The notes: generated by a model from the sequence alone, not told the origin. DNA of 56,772 nucleotides from JAHDCJ01 sp039028895 (GCA_039028895.1 JBCCHF010000045.1:1-56772), one strand, 5' to 3'; positions 17,752-26,447 are shown, numbered from the stretch's first letter. Program-made: numbers and translations.

Positions 17752-18294
17752 TCAATCCGTCTTTTCCCCTGTGTCAAGTTCTTTAAGCACCCGGTCCACT
17801 CTTTTTCGGTAATCCCGGGAGTATTTATCCCTTTGATCTTCTAAACAAATTGTCAATTCATTCCTCAGTTCGGGATATTTTTTTGTTAAATTACTCATAA
17901 CAAAAAGGGATCTTGACTTGATTGTGACATTAACCCTGGCTGATTGAATCCAGTCAAACAATAAGTCAATGGCTTCCGCTTCATTTTCTTCCGGCACACC
18001 TGATATCCGCCAATAATTGGCAAATGAATGTTTGAAGTTGAAGGCGGTAACTTTATTGCTTACCTTGAACAGATAAGGTAATACTTCGAAAAGGGTACCT
18101 GGTTTTACGGTTCCAATATCACTGAGCAACCATGAAAACCTGGAAGCGACCTTTTTTTCGCAGAGGAGTAGATCGGAAAGGTCTTTTATATCAATATGGT
18201 TGTTGACAATTTCTTTGGCCCATTCAATTCTTTGTTCGGCATCACTTGTGGGTAATGCTTTTTCCAGACTTTTGTAGAATTCTGTTTTTCCCAT
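17752..18294 (-). CDS. Helical HEAT-like protein, unknown function
   Basis: About 180 residues from the Met at 18294 (MGKTEFYKSLEKAL); the longer reading adds five residues. The protein is nearly all helix, with paired-helix units (EQRIEWAKEIVNNH, EAEAIDLLFDWIQ, KSRSLFVMSNLTKKYPELRNEL), like HEAT repeats. No catalytic residues are seen. Arg/Lys-rich at the end (RDKYSRDYRKRVDRV), so nucleic-acid or membrane contact is possible. It is between an NTF2-like gene and the hydrolase, all in the same direction. Confidence 0.65.
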   Translation of the reverse strand: MGKTEFYKSLEKALPTSDAEQRIEWAKEIVNNHIDIKDLSDLLLCEKKVASRFSWLLSDIGTVKPGTLFEVLPYLFKVSNKVTAFNFKHSFANYWRISGVPEENEAEAIDLLFDWIQSARVNVTIKSRSLFVMSNLTKKYPELRNELTICLEDQRDKYSRDYRKRVDRVLKELDTGEKTD

Positions 18295-18329
18295 TTTCAC
18301 AGAAAACAAATTCCTTGCAAACGCTTAAA

Positions 18330-18737
18330 CTATGCTCCGGAATCTGCCAATTTCTTGGTGTCTACGTATTGTTGAAAGGCAATAACTTTTCCTTCTTCGT
18401 TCAACGTCCATAAATGACCGGCTTGTGCATTATAGGCCTTGCCAGTTGTTCTTACCTTGGCATCATAGCGCAGGGTCGCAAAAACCATGTTATCATTCAT
18501 TCCGTGGACTTTAACATCCTGTAAGCCAAAATGCTCATGGATTTCACCGAGTCGGGCGAATACGCCTTGCAGAATGGCATTAGGACCGATGTAGGGGTTA
18601 CCATCTGAAAGTGAATTGCCTTCGGCTTCGTTCCATTCGATTTCAGGGTGCATTGCTCCGAGGACATTGGGCATATCGCCCGTTGCAAAAGCCTGGTATA
18701 TAGATTCGATGACTTGGATGTTTTGTTCAGTTGTCAT
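18330..18737 (-). CDS. NTF2-like (SnoaL-type) protein
   Basis: 135 residues in the order typical of SnoaL/NTF2-like folds: N-terminal helices IQVIESIYQAFATGDM, VLGAMHPEIEWNEAE, a beta sheet around VFATLRYDAK and GHLWTLNEEGKVIAFQQYVDTKKL. It can be a polyketide-cyclase-like or ligand-binding protein; catalytic His/Asp are not certain. A short leader separates it from the HEAT-like gene (35 bp). About 190 bp upstream hold no gene that I can see. Confidence 0.8.
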   Translation of the reverse strand: MTTEQNIQVIESIYQAFATGDMPNVLGAMHPEIEWNEAEGNSLSDGNPYIGPNAILQGVFARLGEIHEHFGLQDVKVHGMNDNMVFATLRYDAKVRTTGKAYNAQAGHLWTLNEEGKVIAFQQYVDTKKLADSGA

Positions 18738-18927
18738 GATTTGGCGTTTAGTTAATAATGCTTCTGAAGATACGATTTTGTGGAAACTTTGATTGACCCA
18801 GTATTACCTCAATACATCTTTACTCCCTAAAAATGGTTGATAGCAAATAACTTATTTATATCCTTTTTTTATGAAATACCAGAATTAGCTTGCTTTTGCA
18901 GTTACCGCCAATTTCCCATGACAGGTT

Positions 18928-19116
18928 TCAATAGTTTTCTTCACGGACTCCCTTCCTGTACAAATAAAGGCCAATACATATTAGTGCGGTAAGTAAAAAT
19001 GTGAATGGCATCAGAGGCAGGTCTTCCCATAACCAACGTACACCATTTTCATTGCCGATGAATGGGATACAAAGGACGATTAGAAACATCGCGAAATACA
19101 ATAAGTTACTTTTCAT
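18928..19116 (-). CDS. Small two-helix membrane protein
   Basis: 62 residues from the Met at 19116 (MKSNLLYFAMFLIVLCIPF). Two hydrophobic stretches (4-20 and about 38-56) and a basic tail (YRKGVREENY) give an N-in hairpin. The longer reading from 19173 adds an unlikely tail. No family is recognised. It may belong with the LuxR gene just upstream (114 bp). Confidence 0.5.
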   Translation of the reverse strand: MKSNLLYFAMFLIVLCIPFIGNENGVRWLWEDLPLMPFTFLLTALICIGLYLYRKGVREENY

Positions 19117-19230
19117 AATGCATATATTTTTGATTGAAAAATGTGTTGGCCGCAATTTCAATATATGCATCAATTAGATCAAATAATCCGGGGTTGATAA
19201 AAGGTTGATTTTATGGTTTGGCGTTGATTA

Positions 19231-19683
19231 TCAGGCTTTGAACTTTGATTTTAATTCATTCCTCCCTTTAATGTTCAGTTTTTTGTAGATCTGGTTAATA
19301 TGTGTTTTGAGGGTGCTTTGTTCGATGTATAGTTCGGCTAGAATCTCTTTATTGGTCTTTCCAGAAATGATTAAATCATAAACTTCCCGCTGTCTGGTGG
19401 TCAACTCATTCAATAGTGCATCCATTTCTTCGCCGTTCATTGTAGACTGGGCCCTGATTTGATCTGAAAGATTCGAAATTTCTTTTTTGTCAATCTGGAT
19501 ATAGACTACAAATAGGAAAGAGCTAATCACCACCAATAAAAAAATAAGGACAGGGTACTTGTGTAAAACCAAATGAACGTTGCCATCATTTGATCGTATG
19601 GAAACGGCGATAGATGCCAGTAGAATAGCAGCACCTAATACATAGGCTTGATATTTTGATAATGTTTCCTTGAGGTTCACCAT
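19231..19683 (-). CDS. Membrane-tethered LuxR-type regulator
   Basis: About 150 residues from the Met at 19683 (MVNLKETLSKYQ). Two membrane helices (YVLGAAILLASIAVSI; YPVLIFLLVVISSFLFVVY), a short linker, then a GerE/LuxR helix-turn-helix (LTTRQREVYDLIISGKTNKEIL, STLKTHINQIYKKLNIKGRNEL). The DNA-binding domain is at the C terminus and there is no receiver domain. A small membrane-bound regulator of this layout would sense through its helices. Its target is unknown. Confidence 0.85.
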   Translation of the reverse strand: MVNLKETLSKYQAYVLGAAILLASIAVSIRSNDGNVHLVLHKYPVLIFLLVVISSFLFVVYIQIDKKEISNLSDQIRAQSTMNGEEMDALLNELTTRQREVYDLIISGKTNKEILAELYIEQSTLKTHINQIYKKLNIKGRNELKSKFKA

Positions 19684-19724
19684 TTTGTAGGCACGCAACT
19701 TGGTAAAAGTCAAATTTACATGCT

Positions 19725-19799
19725 TTAGTTCATTTTATATCGCTCTCGAAAATCAGAAGGACTTATCTTTACTTTCTTTTTAAATAAACTGGGAAAGTA
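19725..19799 (-). pseudogene. AraC-family remnant (last 24 codons)
   Basis: Reading leftwards, 24 sense codons and a TAA (19725-19727) encode YFPSLFKKKVKISPSDFRERYKMN, the end of the second helix-turn-helix of an AraC regulator (family form: FPKLFKKxxGISPSDFR). The frame is closed by an in-frame TAG just upstream, and the stop of the gene at 19807 is only a few bases away, so everything before this tail has been lost. It is too short to be a gene. It is strong evidence for a deletion here. Confidence 0.75.
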
Positions 19800-19806
19800 T
19801 TTGGTT

Positions 19807-20508
19807 TTACTCTATTTCTTTAAATGCCGTTCCTGTCCAGATTTCGTGAGCGACTTCACAATACGCACAGACTTCAATCAAGTTGGTTGTACGATCAATT
19901 GCTCCAACATTTTTAATGATCATTTTACTATCCTTTTTAAATTCAGAACCGAGAGAAGTGCCATATCCACCAAAGATCTGCCCGGTTTTTCTATCAACGA
20001 CAACCCCGCTTTGACAAGGCGAACCACAGCCCCATGTGACTAAAGTATAATGTCCGGCGAAATTTATTCCCTTGTCGCATTCCTCTTTTATCCTGGTCAT
20101 AAATCTTTTGGCGGCAGGGGCTGTCGAAAAATCGGGTTCTGCTAAATTACTTTTGTAGATTTCGGCAGGATAATCTTCAAAAGATGTATTTGGCGAGTAC
20201 TTCTTGTAGATTTCAACATTGTCATATGCGATTTGCTCACTTATGATTACATCATCACGATAGCCGATTAATACTTCAAAGGTTGGAAACTGAGCTACCT
20301 CATTTTCATTTACAACTTTCACTTTCCCGAGAGTATCTCCCAGAATTAAATATTCTTTGGTGTTTAATAGGGTGTCTGACTGATTCTTGCTAATGAATGA
20401 TTCAGGTGTTTCAGGCTTAGTGGCTAATTCCGTTTTTTCGAACTTGTCATTTTGGGAGTGGCAAGACATGGCTAGAAATGCGACAATATAGGGTATGATT
20501 CGATTCAT
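19807..20508 (-). CDS. Lipoprotein of a conserved hypothetical family
   Basis: 233 residues, lipoprotein signal (MNRIIPYIVAFLAMSC, Cys16), linker, then a domain with INFAGHYTLVTWGCGSPCQSG and VVDRKTGQIFGGYGTS, a combination seen in exported proteins of unknown function across Gram-negative bacteria. Further Cys pair at EVCAYCEVAH. Cysteines at WGCGSPC and VCAYC may form disulfides in the periplasm. The function is unknown. A deleted AraC gene follows it. Confidence 0.7.
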   Translation of the reverse strand: MNRIIPYIVAFLAMSCHSQNDKFEKTELATKPETPESFISKNQSDTLLNTKEYLILGDTLGKVKVVNENEVAQFPTFEVLIGYRDDVIISEQIAYDNVEIYKKYSPNTSFEDYPAEIYKSNLAEPDFSTAPAAKRFMTRIKEECDKGINFAGHYTLVTWGCGSPCQSGVVVDRKTGQIFGGYGTSLGSEFKKDSKMIIKNVGAIDRTTNLIEVCAYCEVAHEIWTGTAFKEIE

Positions 20509-20584
20509 TTTTTAATATGGCAGACCTTGTGCATGCTTGCACTTTTTTCACGAAGGATTTAAGGTTAATTGCTTGTCCACAATT

Positions 20585-21106
20585 TTATTTGTCTAAAGGG
20601 ATATACCTTTCTTTTATTACGTTAAGATGATGTATTTGATGTGCGGTAATCGTTAAACCAATTGAAAAAAGTGGCATTTGGTATTCAAAAAACTTACAGT
20701 TGGTTTCAAGAATCTCTTTATTAAAAGATTCAAACAGCATTATTGATGATTGCCGGACAATTCGCAATTCATTTATCAATTGCTCGATGGACAGTTCATT
20801 GGCATTTGAGTTTTTAGCCATTATTTCCTGGTCATGTGCTACCGGAATAGTGCCTTCTGCACGAGCAAAGATTATGGCTCTAAAGCACCAGATTCTTTCC
20901 CAGTCGATCAGGTGCTGAAATATTTGATGGATTGTCCATTTATCTTTTGCATAAGTCTTCAGGCCAATTCTTTTAAATTGGGCAAGATCAAGTTCATCGA
21001 TATCCTTCAAACTTAATTGGAGGGCTTCATGGAGTTCAAAGCCTTCATTAAGTTGATAGACATATTCCAAAAACTCCGGGTTCTCATTTGTCTCTGGCTT
21101 TGACAT
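20585..21106 (-). CDS. DinB-family protein
   Basis: 173 residues. DinB helices with KWTIHQIFQHLIDWERIWCFRA, the run of FARAEGT, and terminal TAHQIHHLNVIKERY, which supplies the metal-binding histidines. The order matches the DinB protein at 7997, although the two are too different to be a recent duplicate. Such proteins bind a metal at a three-His site; their activity is unknown. The gene is followed 27 bp upstream by the HupE gene in the same direction, so they may be co-transcribed. Confidence 0.82.
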   Translation of the reverse strand: MSKPETNENPEFLEYVYQLNEGFELHEALQLSLKDIDELDLAQFKRIGLKTYAKDKWTIHQIFQHLIDWERIWCFRAIIFARAEGTIPVAHDQEIMAKNSNANELSIEQLINELRIVRQSSIMLFESFNKEILETNCKFFEYQMPLFSIGLTITAHQIHHLNVIKERYIPLDK

Positions 21107-21133
21107 TGTTTATTATTTTTTTGGTTGAAACCT

Positions 21134-21718
21134 TTACCAGATCTTATTCTCCAGAATAAACATGAGTGACATACCCGCAGCAGCTCCTGAAACAAATACA
21201 TTCCAGTCGCGATGTTTGACTTTAAGGATGTCCAAGAACACATAGGCGATACCGACAATTACAAAGACAACCAGAATCTGGCCCAATTCTATCCCAATAT
21301 TGAAGCCTAATAATGGCATGGCAATCGACGCTGAATCCATTAAAAGTGCTCTGAAATAGTTAGAAAAGCCCATGCCATGAATAAAGCCAAAGAATAAAGC
21401 CATCACATAATTTTTCTTCATCTTGGCACTGTTTTCTGCCGGATTTGAACCTATTACATTGTTCAGTGCAGTTAAGAAAATCGTAACTGGTATGAGAAAT
21501 TCGATGATGTTGGAAGGGATTTTAACGATGTCCAGCGATGACAAAACCAGTGTTACGCAATGACCGATTGTAAAAGCAGTGACTAATACAAGAATACTCT
21601 TCCACTGCTGTATTCGGTAAATGGCACAAAGGGCCACAAGGAAAAGCATGTGGTCATAACCTGCAAAATCGGATATATGTTCGAACCCCAACTTAACGTA
21701 AAAGCCAAAATTATTCAT
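21134..21718 (-). CDS. HupE/UreJ-family membrane protein (copy 1)
   Basis: 194 residues and about six hydrophobic helices. The family signature is present in order: AGYDHMLFLVAL, FTIGHCVTL, FGFIHGMGFS, FNIGIELGQ. The conserved His, Asp and Glu are those seen in the Ni2+/Co2+-transporting HupE and UreJ. There is no signal sequence. It starts one base after the end of the DUF6702 gene, which is followed upstream by the M19 dipeptidase gene; all three are read leftwards as one operon. Two more paralogues are at 25625 and 46325. Confidence 0.88.
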   Translation of the reverse strand: MNNFGFYVKLGFEHISDFAGYDHMLFLVALCAIYRIQQWKSILVLVTAFTIGHCVTLVLSSLDIVKIPSNIIEFLIPVTIFLTALNNVIGSNPAENSAKMKKNYVMALFFGFIHGMGFSNYFRALLMDSASIAMPLLGFNIGIELGQILVVFVIVGIAYVFLDILKVKHRDWNVFVSGAAAGMSLMFILENKIW

Positions 21719-21719
21719 G

Positions 21720-22235
21720 TCAAAATTTTAGTTGGTGAACCGGCTTTTTTTTGTCCAGCATCAAGCTTTTCGACTTTTTGTCTACATGGACATAGACTAT
21801 GTTATTCTGATCGAAAAAGAGATCAGTGAAGACCGCATTTTTTACTTCAATTGTTTCCACAGGCGATGATTGTTGGTATTCGAAGTAAACCCAAAGCGCG
21901 GTATCGTCACCTTCACCTTTTAGCCGCTTGCTTTTGATTTTAAGGTCTAACATCTTATTATTCACTCTGACATGGAAGAATTTGTTCAGATACTTTAGCA
22001 ATAATTGGTTCGCCATTGCCGGTTCATTCGGTTGGCAAAATGCGAGTTCGGTACTGTAAGGATCGTAGACGATCGCTTCATTTACATCTGTCAGAAACAA
22101 TTTTAGATTAATGGTTACCAATTGTTCTTTGGATGAATACTCGATCTCACACAAGGACAACCTTAGCGGATGGCCACTTGCAGCAAAGCTCATCCCCAGC
22201 ACTACAACCAGCGCAATAAATCGAGATGCAGACAT
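21720..22235 (-). CDS. DUF6702-family exported protein
   Basis: About 171 residues from the Met at 22235 (MSASRFIALVVVLG); 22256 is a possible longer start. Signal peptide to about residue 21 (AASGHP), then a beta-rich domain with HPLRLSLCEIEYSSKEQLVTI, KLFLTDVNEA, and the closing VYVHVDKKSKSLML, the pattern of DUF6702, which in Bacteroidota is nearly always next to a HupE/UreJ-like gene. It probably works with the transporter at the outer face of the inner membrane, perhaps as a metal-binding or assembly partner. The function is inferred only from the neighbourhood. Confidence 0.8.
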   Translation of the reverse strand: MSASRFIALVVVLGMSFAASGHPLRLSLCEIEYSSKEQLVTINLKLFLTDVNEAIVYDPYSTELAFCQPNEPAMANQLLLKYLNKFFHVRVNNKMLDLKIKSKRLKGEGDDTALWVYFEYQQSSPVETIEVKNAVFTDLFFDQNNIVYVHVDKKSKSLMLDKKKPVHQLKF

Positions 22236-22255
22236 AATAGGTTTTGGAATTATCA

Positions 22256-23524
22256 CTATCCTTCGGCTTGCATCTTTTGTGCAACTGACTGAACTTCCTT
22301 GAAGACACGAATCAGATTGCCACCCCAGATTTTTTCGATCTGCTCTTCTGTGTAACCGCGTTTAACCAATTCAATGGTAATATTCATGACTTCACTGGCA
22401 TCATATACGCCCTCAATTCCACCACCGCCATCAAAATCACATCCGATTCCAACATGATCAATGCCTGCTATTTTAACAATATGATCAATGTGATCGCCCA
22501 CATGTTTTAGAGTTGCCGAAGGGGTAGGGTATTTTTCATTAACCTCTTGAGTGGCTTTCCTGGCTGCGGCCCAATCTTCTTCGGTCATTTGGTCGAATGG
22601 TTTTCGGTTAGCCCGAACAGCAGCCATTGCAGAATCGCGCGCCGGATTGGGGGGATTATCCCGTAAATAAGCACCTAGCATTGTCAATTGAACAACACCA
22701 CCGTTTTCGGCAATGATCTTCAACATATCATCTGACATATTTCGCTTGTGTTCAGTAACTGCTCTTGCGTTGGAATGGCTGGCGATAATCGGTGCTTTTG
22801 AAACCTCGATGACATCATAGAACAAACTGTCATCGCCATGAGAGACATCTACCATGATGCCCAGGCGGTTCATCTCCTGAACAACTTCGACACCAAAAGG
22901 ACTTAATCCTCCATGTTCGGATCCTTCAGAATCAGTAGCCGAGTCTGCCAAATCATTATTAGTTGAGTGGACCAAAGTGATATAACGTACGCCCTTATCA
23001 TAATACATGCTGACATTTGAAATGTCGTCACCTAATGGATACCCATTTTCAATACCGAGATAGATGGCACGCTTACCCTCATCTTCCAAAGTATAGGCAT
23101 CTTCAGGATTGAGTGCCAGACCTACAATGTCAGAATTTCTTTCCGTAGAAGCAATGACTGAATCTATCATTTGAAGACAAAGGTTTTTTGCCCGGTTGTT
23201 TCCTTCATCATCCCGAATATCCTGAGCTACGAAAGCGGCAAAAAAGACAGCGTCCAATCCGCCCTCTTTCATGCGCGGGTAGTCCAGTTTGGAGCCTGAT
23301 TCATCCGGGTCATGTCGCTCTGACATATCGAAGCCAGGTTGTATCATGCGTAAAGGTGTATCAGCATGTGTGTCAAGGGTAAGGACACGATCGTGAATTT
23401 CAAGTGCTTTTTTGATTAACTCTTGTTCACTGTTGTCGGCAGGTGTGTCTGGGCTATTTGTGCACCCAACAAATAATGATGCAAATACAAAAATAAGTAG
23501 GTAACGAAGGGGTAGATGATTCAT
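22256..23524 (-). CDS. Membrane dipeptidase lipoprotein, peptidase family M19
   Basis: 422 residues, lipoprotein signal (LIFVFASLFVGC). The M19 renal-dipeptidase fold is shown by the first metal site DTHADTPLRM, GIENG bridging Glu, HSTNND, DVSHGDD and ASHSNAR (second site His), and DHVGIGCDFDGG. These residues bind a binuclear Zn2+ centre. Such enzymes cleave dipeptides at the cell envelope. It is the first gene of the cluster with DUF6702 and HupE, so the three are likely functionally linked. Confidence 0.9.
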   Translation of the reverse strand: MNHLPLRYLLIFVFASLFVGCTNSPDTPADNSEQELIKKALEIHDRVLTLDTHADTPLRMIQPGFDMSERHDPDESGSKLDYPRMKEGGLDAVFFAAFVAQDIRDDEGNNRAKNLCLQMIDSVIASTERNSDIVGLALNPEDAYTLEDEGKRAIYLGIENGYPLGDDISNVSMYYDKGVRYITLVHSTNNDLADSATDSEGSEHGGLSPFGVEVVQEMNRLGIMVDVSHGDDSLFYDVIEVSKAPIIASHSNARAVTEHKRNMSDDMLKIIAENGGVVQLTMLGAYLRDNPPNPARDSAMAAVRANRKPFDQMTEEDWAAARKATQEVNEKYPTPSATLKHVGDHIDHIVKIAGIDHVGIGCDFDGGGGIEGVYDASEVMNITIELVKRGYTEEQIEKIWGGNLIRVFKEVQSVAQKMQAEG

Positions 23525-23587
23525 AGTTTTTATTTTAAAGTATAGTAAGGTATGCTTTCTTGAACTTTAATATACTGAATCCTCCAT

Positions 23588-24105
23588 TTAATTCAAGGTC
23601 CGATATTCGGTTGGGCTCATCCCTACTTTTGCTTTAAACAATTTATTCAGTCCTTGCGGGTACTCAAATCCTAAGATGTAGGCAATTTCACTCACGCTTT
23701 CATTACTTCCCAAAAGTCTGGTTTTGGCTTTCTCTATTACATATTCCCGGATATGGTCTTTGGCACTTCTTCCCGTCTCCATTTTTAAAAGGTCTCCCAT
23801 ATAGTTTTCTGATAAATTCAGTTGGCCCGCATACTCTTTTACTGTCAGTACACCATTTTTCATTGGCATATCCGAGGTGTAATATTTTATTAAAACTTTG
23901 TTGAACTCAGCTAAAATGTCTTTGTTCATATTTGTTCTTGTGTAGAACTGCCCTCGATTATTGTTGGCAGTTTTTCCATCTGAATGACCTGACCTGCCTT
24001 GATAAAAGTAAGCGTGCCATCCTCAAAGTCATATGAACTCCGCCCATACATCATTGACCCCGAAAAGCCCTGCTTAAAATTCACCTGGGAGAAGTCAAAG
24101 AGAAA
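23588..24105 (-). pseudogene. AraC-family regulator, remnant with internal deletion
   Basis: Two pieces of one regulator in different frames. Upstream piece (24105 to about 23977): FLFDFSQVNFKQG, GRSSYDFEDGTLTF, AGQVIQ, the sensor part of a Bacteroidota AraC protein; it is read in frame with an SRPBCC start (next entry). Downstream piece from about 23965: QFYTRTN, then MNKDILAEFNKVL and the double helix-turn-helix (ADQLNLSENYMGDLLK-like, VSEIAYILGFEYPQGLNKLFK, MSPTEYR). The segment between, some 130 codons in the family, has gone. The last 113 codons could still be translated from the ATG at 23929. Confidence 0.75.
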
Positions 24106-24297
24106 TTTTACATCACCCTCCACTAACTGCATTACAGGGTTCCATTCCGGATATTTACCAGTTGTGCTCAGGACTTCCCAAACCTGTTCAGGATACGCAT
24201 TGATTATGATTTCATGATGAACAGACTTTCTGCCGGTCAAAACCAAAACTACGAGTAAGGATAATATGCCAATAACTATATACATCATCTTTTTCAT
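24106..24297 (-). pseudogene. SRPBCC-domain protein, 5' fragment
   Basis: 64 codons from the ATG at 24297: a membrane-anchor helix (MMYIVIGILSLLVVLVL), then SVHHEIIINAYPEQVWEVLSTTGKYPEWNP, which is the start of the SRPBCC/START-like fold. After DVK (24106) the reading continues straight into the AraC remnant. Normal SRPBCC proteins of this kind have about 180 residues; about two-thirds have been lost. The start overlaps the stop of the upstream hydrolase remnant (24294-24297), so the two were once coupled. Confidence 0.75.
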
Positions 24298-24573
24298 TTC
24301 ATGTATTTGTCAAACCAGCCTACAATCGGTTCAGGGTTTTTACCTAACCAATCATAAGCTGCAGCCCTTTTCTTCTCCAAATCAAGCCAAAGCATCTCTT
24401 TTTCAACCGTCAAGTCGTTATAATATTGTTTTACCATATTCATATCAGTCATCGGGTCATTACTGTTTTGAATAACCATGGTTGGCACTGAAATGTCTTT
24501 TACATAAGGTAAGAAAGAATCTCCAGTAAGGTCTATGTTCCTTTTATTTTTGCTGTACCTGCTTTCCGAACAT
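24294..24573 (-). pseudogene. Alpha/beta hydrolase, internally deleted
   Basis: The 3' part reads DLTGDSFLPYVKDISVPTMVIQNSNDPMTDM and WLDLEKKRAAAYDWLGKNPEP, the last third of an alpha/beta hydrolase (the Asp of the triad at SNDP). The likely original start is the ATG at 24573 (MFGKQVQQK then a stop), so over 150 codons including the nucleophile have gone. A TACTTTTG box near 24590 on the minus strand fits a Bacteroidota -7 element but has no TTG at the right distance. With the SRPBCC and AraC pieces it forms a run of three decayed genes. Confidence 0.65.
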
Positions 24574-24755
24574 TTTTATTGATTTTTGTTATTTAATACT
24601 TCAAAAGTATTAGCAATTAAGTTCTGCTGCTTATCCAAATTACTGGAAAGGTTATCCGTTTTACGGTTTTGTGTTGTTGACTTGTGGCTAATCTATCCGT
24701 TCAAGCCATATTATTTGTCAATCGATTGAAGGTCATTTGATAAAACGCGTTTCCC

Positions 24756-25613
24756 TTATAGCCTTTCTTCTATCGCTTTTGCAAACATATTGGCTTTATC
24801 TGGAGCCAGGTTATAAAACAGTCCGGGCTCAATCAATTCAAGCTCTAGAAGACAAAATGCTTCTCCATTTTGGAGTACGCCGTCAATGCGGACATAGAGT
24901 GGTTTCTCCTCTAAAGTTTCCAAAATATGCCTTGCCTTTTCGATGATAGATTTTTTGGGCTCGACACGCCTGGATTGTCCACCGTACTGACCATTAATTC
25001 GAAACTCACCGGGTTGAGGGGTTTTCAGAACAGCATGTGAATAAATCCGATTAATAAATACCATTGAAAGTTCTCCTGCTATTTCGATGTCAGACAAGTA
25101 TTCTTGTATGATCCATGGTCTGTGCTGACCATGTTCTTTAACGTTTAACTGCCAATTTGGTATGTCTTCTCGGGATATACATTCTACCAGGTGTCCGCTC
25201 GCTCCATGAGCGGGTTTTACTACGGCTTTCTTCCAGCCATTTTTGTCAAAAGCAGATTCGATATCATTAATAGTCTGAACAAAGACTGTGTCGGGTGTCC
25301 GAATACCATTTAACGCTAAATCAGTTATATAAGACTTCGATAGGTTCCATTTTACGGTCGAAACAGAATTTTGCACTGAAACGCCATTGGTTTGAAGTCG
25401 ATCAAGCCACATGTTAAAGTCTTTTATGTGATAATGATAGTCCCAGGTGGATCGCAGAACGACTAAATCTGCATCAAGAAATTTATTAAATGGACCATTC
25501 CAGGTTGCAGCTTCAACTTGGTGGCCTAAGTTGCTTAGTGCAGAGGCCACTATACTGTCACTCGCCGAGATGGTCGGCCATTTTTCACATGTAGAAAAAA
25601 TAATTCGGGCCAT
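24756..25613 (-). CDS. ATP-grasp ligase, DcsG/glutathione-synthetase-like
   Basis: 285 residues, cytoplasmic. The pattern VVLRSTWDYHYHIKDFNMWLDRL, VKWNLSKSYITDLALNGIRTPDT, KKAVVKPAHGASG, then YVRIDGVL and LELELIEPGLFYNLAP is that of the ATP-grasp proteins typified by the D-cycloserine-pathway ligase DcsG, which joins a carboxylate to an amine using ATP. The last motif carries the Mg2+ ligands. The natural substrate here is unknown, since no cycloserine pathway genes are seen around it. It lies 11 bp after the stop of the HupE copy 2 gene and both are read leftwards. Confidence 0.82.
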   Translation of the reverse strand: MARIIFSTCEKWPTISASDSIVASALSNLGHQVEAATWNGPFNKFLDADLVVLRSTWDYHYHIKDFNMWLDRLQTNGVSVQNSVSTVKWNLSKSYITDLALNGIRTPDTVFVQTINDIESAFDKNGWKKAVVKPAHGASGHLVECISREDIPNWQLNVKEHGQHRPWIIQEYLSDIEIAGELSMVFINRIYSHAVLKTPQPGEFRINGQYGGQSRRVEPKKSIIEKARHILETLEEKPLYVRIDGVLQNGEAFCLLELELIEPGLFYNLAPDKANMFAKAIEERL

Positions 25614-25624
25614 TTAGATCAGTT

Positions 25625-26374
25625 TTAACTTACAACTCTTTCAATAAACCAAAATATACCAACCATGGCAATCAATAATGATGCTGGAATTTGCACCCAT
25701 TGACGGTACCAACTTTTCTTCCGAATCAACCACAATAATGCTGCTGTGGTAAAGAGCACTATCAGTTGACCCAGTTCTACCCCGATATTAAACGCCAGTA
25801 ATGAGGCAACTAAATTATTTTCAGGTAAGCCAAATGCGCTTAAAACAGCTGCAAACCCTAAACCATGTAATAAGCCGAAACCAAATACGATAAATGGCCG
25901 CCATTTGTTCGTTTCTTTAAACACGCAGTTCTCGACGGCTACCCATACGATAGACAATGCAATCAAGGGCTCAATTATAGCACCTGGAGCTGTTATTATT
26001 CCTAAGGCAGCAAGTGCCAGGGTGAAGGTGTGAGCGAGGGTAAAAGCGGTGACCTGCCAAAGTAGCGACCTTAAAACCAGGCTCGAAAAAAACAGGCCCA
26101 ATACAAAGAGAATATGATCCAAGCCTTTGGGGATTATATGCTTTATGCCTGCATTGAGAAATAACCAGAATCTTTCTTGTGAGGGCATGGCCGCCAGCTG
26201 ACGCATGCGTTGCCGCTTTAGGGCGGCGTCATATTCAGCTTTTATTTTCTGGTCAGGAAAGTCAAGTTGACCATGTTCGATTTCCAATATGACAAGTTCG
26301 TCCTGGGGGTGAGAGAACGCGACAAACCCTGAAAAGAAGCAGATGCAGAAAGCAAATGTTTTTAGAATTGTCAT
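25625..26374 (-). CDS. HupE/UreJ-family membrane protein with signal peptide (copy 2)
   Basis: About 249 residues from the Met at 26374 (MTILKTFAFCICFF). Signal peptide to about 22 (AFSHPQDE), a short charged periplasmic section with PDQKIKAEYDAAL, then the HupE core: LDHILFVLGLFF, FTLAHTFTLALAA, FGLLHGLGFAAV, FNIGVELGQ. These His, Asp and Glu are the putative metal ligands. It is between the ATP-grasp gene and the M3 peptidase gene, and the terminator at 26401 separates it from the latter. Confidence 0.87.
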   Translation of the reverse strand: MTILKTFAFCICFFSGFVAFSHPQDELVILEIEHGQLDFPDQKIKAEYDAALKRQRMRQLAAMPSQERFWLFLNAGIKHIIPKGLDHILFVLGLFFSSLVLRSLLWQVTAFTLAHTFTLALAALGIITAPGAIIEPLIALSIVWVAVENCVFKETNKWRPFIVFGFGLLHGLGFAAVLSAFGLPENNLVASLLAFNIGVELGQLIVLFTTAALLWLIRKKSWYRQWVQIPASLLIAMVGIFWFIERVVS

Positions 26375-26400
26375 AATGCCAAGGAGTGTTCTTGAAAACA

Positions 26401-26428
26401 AAAGCTGCTCGGTTTACTGAGCAGCTTT
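26401..26428. terminator. Hairpin terminator after the M3 peptidase gene
   Basis: AAAGCTGCTC (26401-26410), 8-base loop, GAGCAGCTTT (26419-26428): a perfect 10-bp stem with A/T tails on both sides. It is placed 19 bp past the stop of the M3 peptidase gene and before the HupE start, so it most likely ends the former. Confidence 0.75.
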
Positions 26429-26447
26429 TCGATGAATTTATTTGCAA

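Noticed and set aside
20529..20542. GTGCA-TGCT-TGCAC hairpin followed by a T run on the plus strand
   Set aside because: No rightward gene ends here; a 5-bp stem is too short and it points the wrong way.
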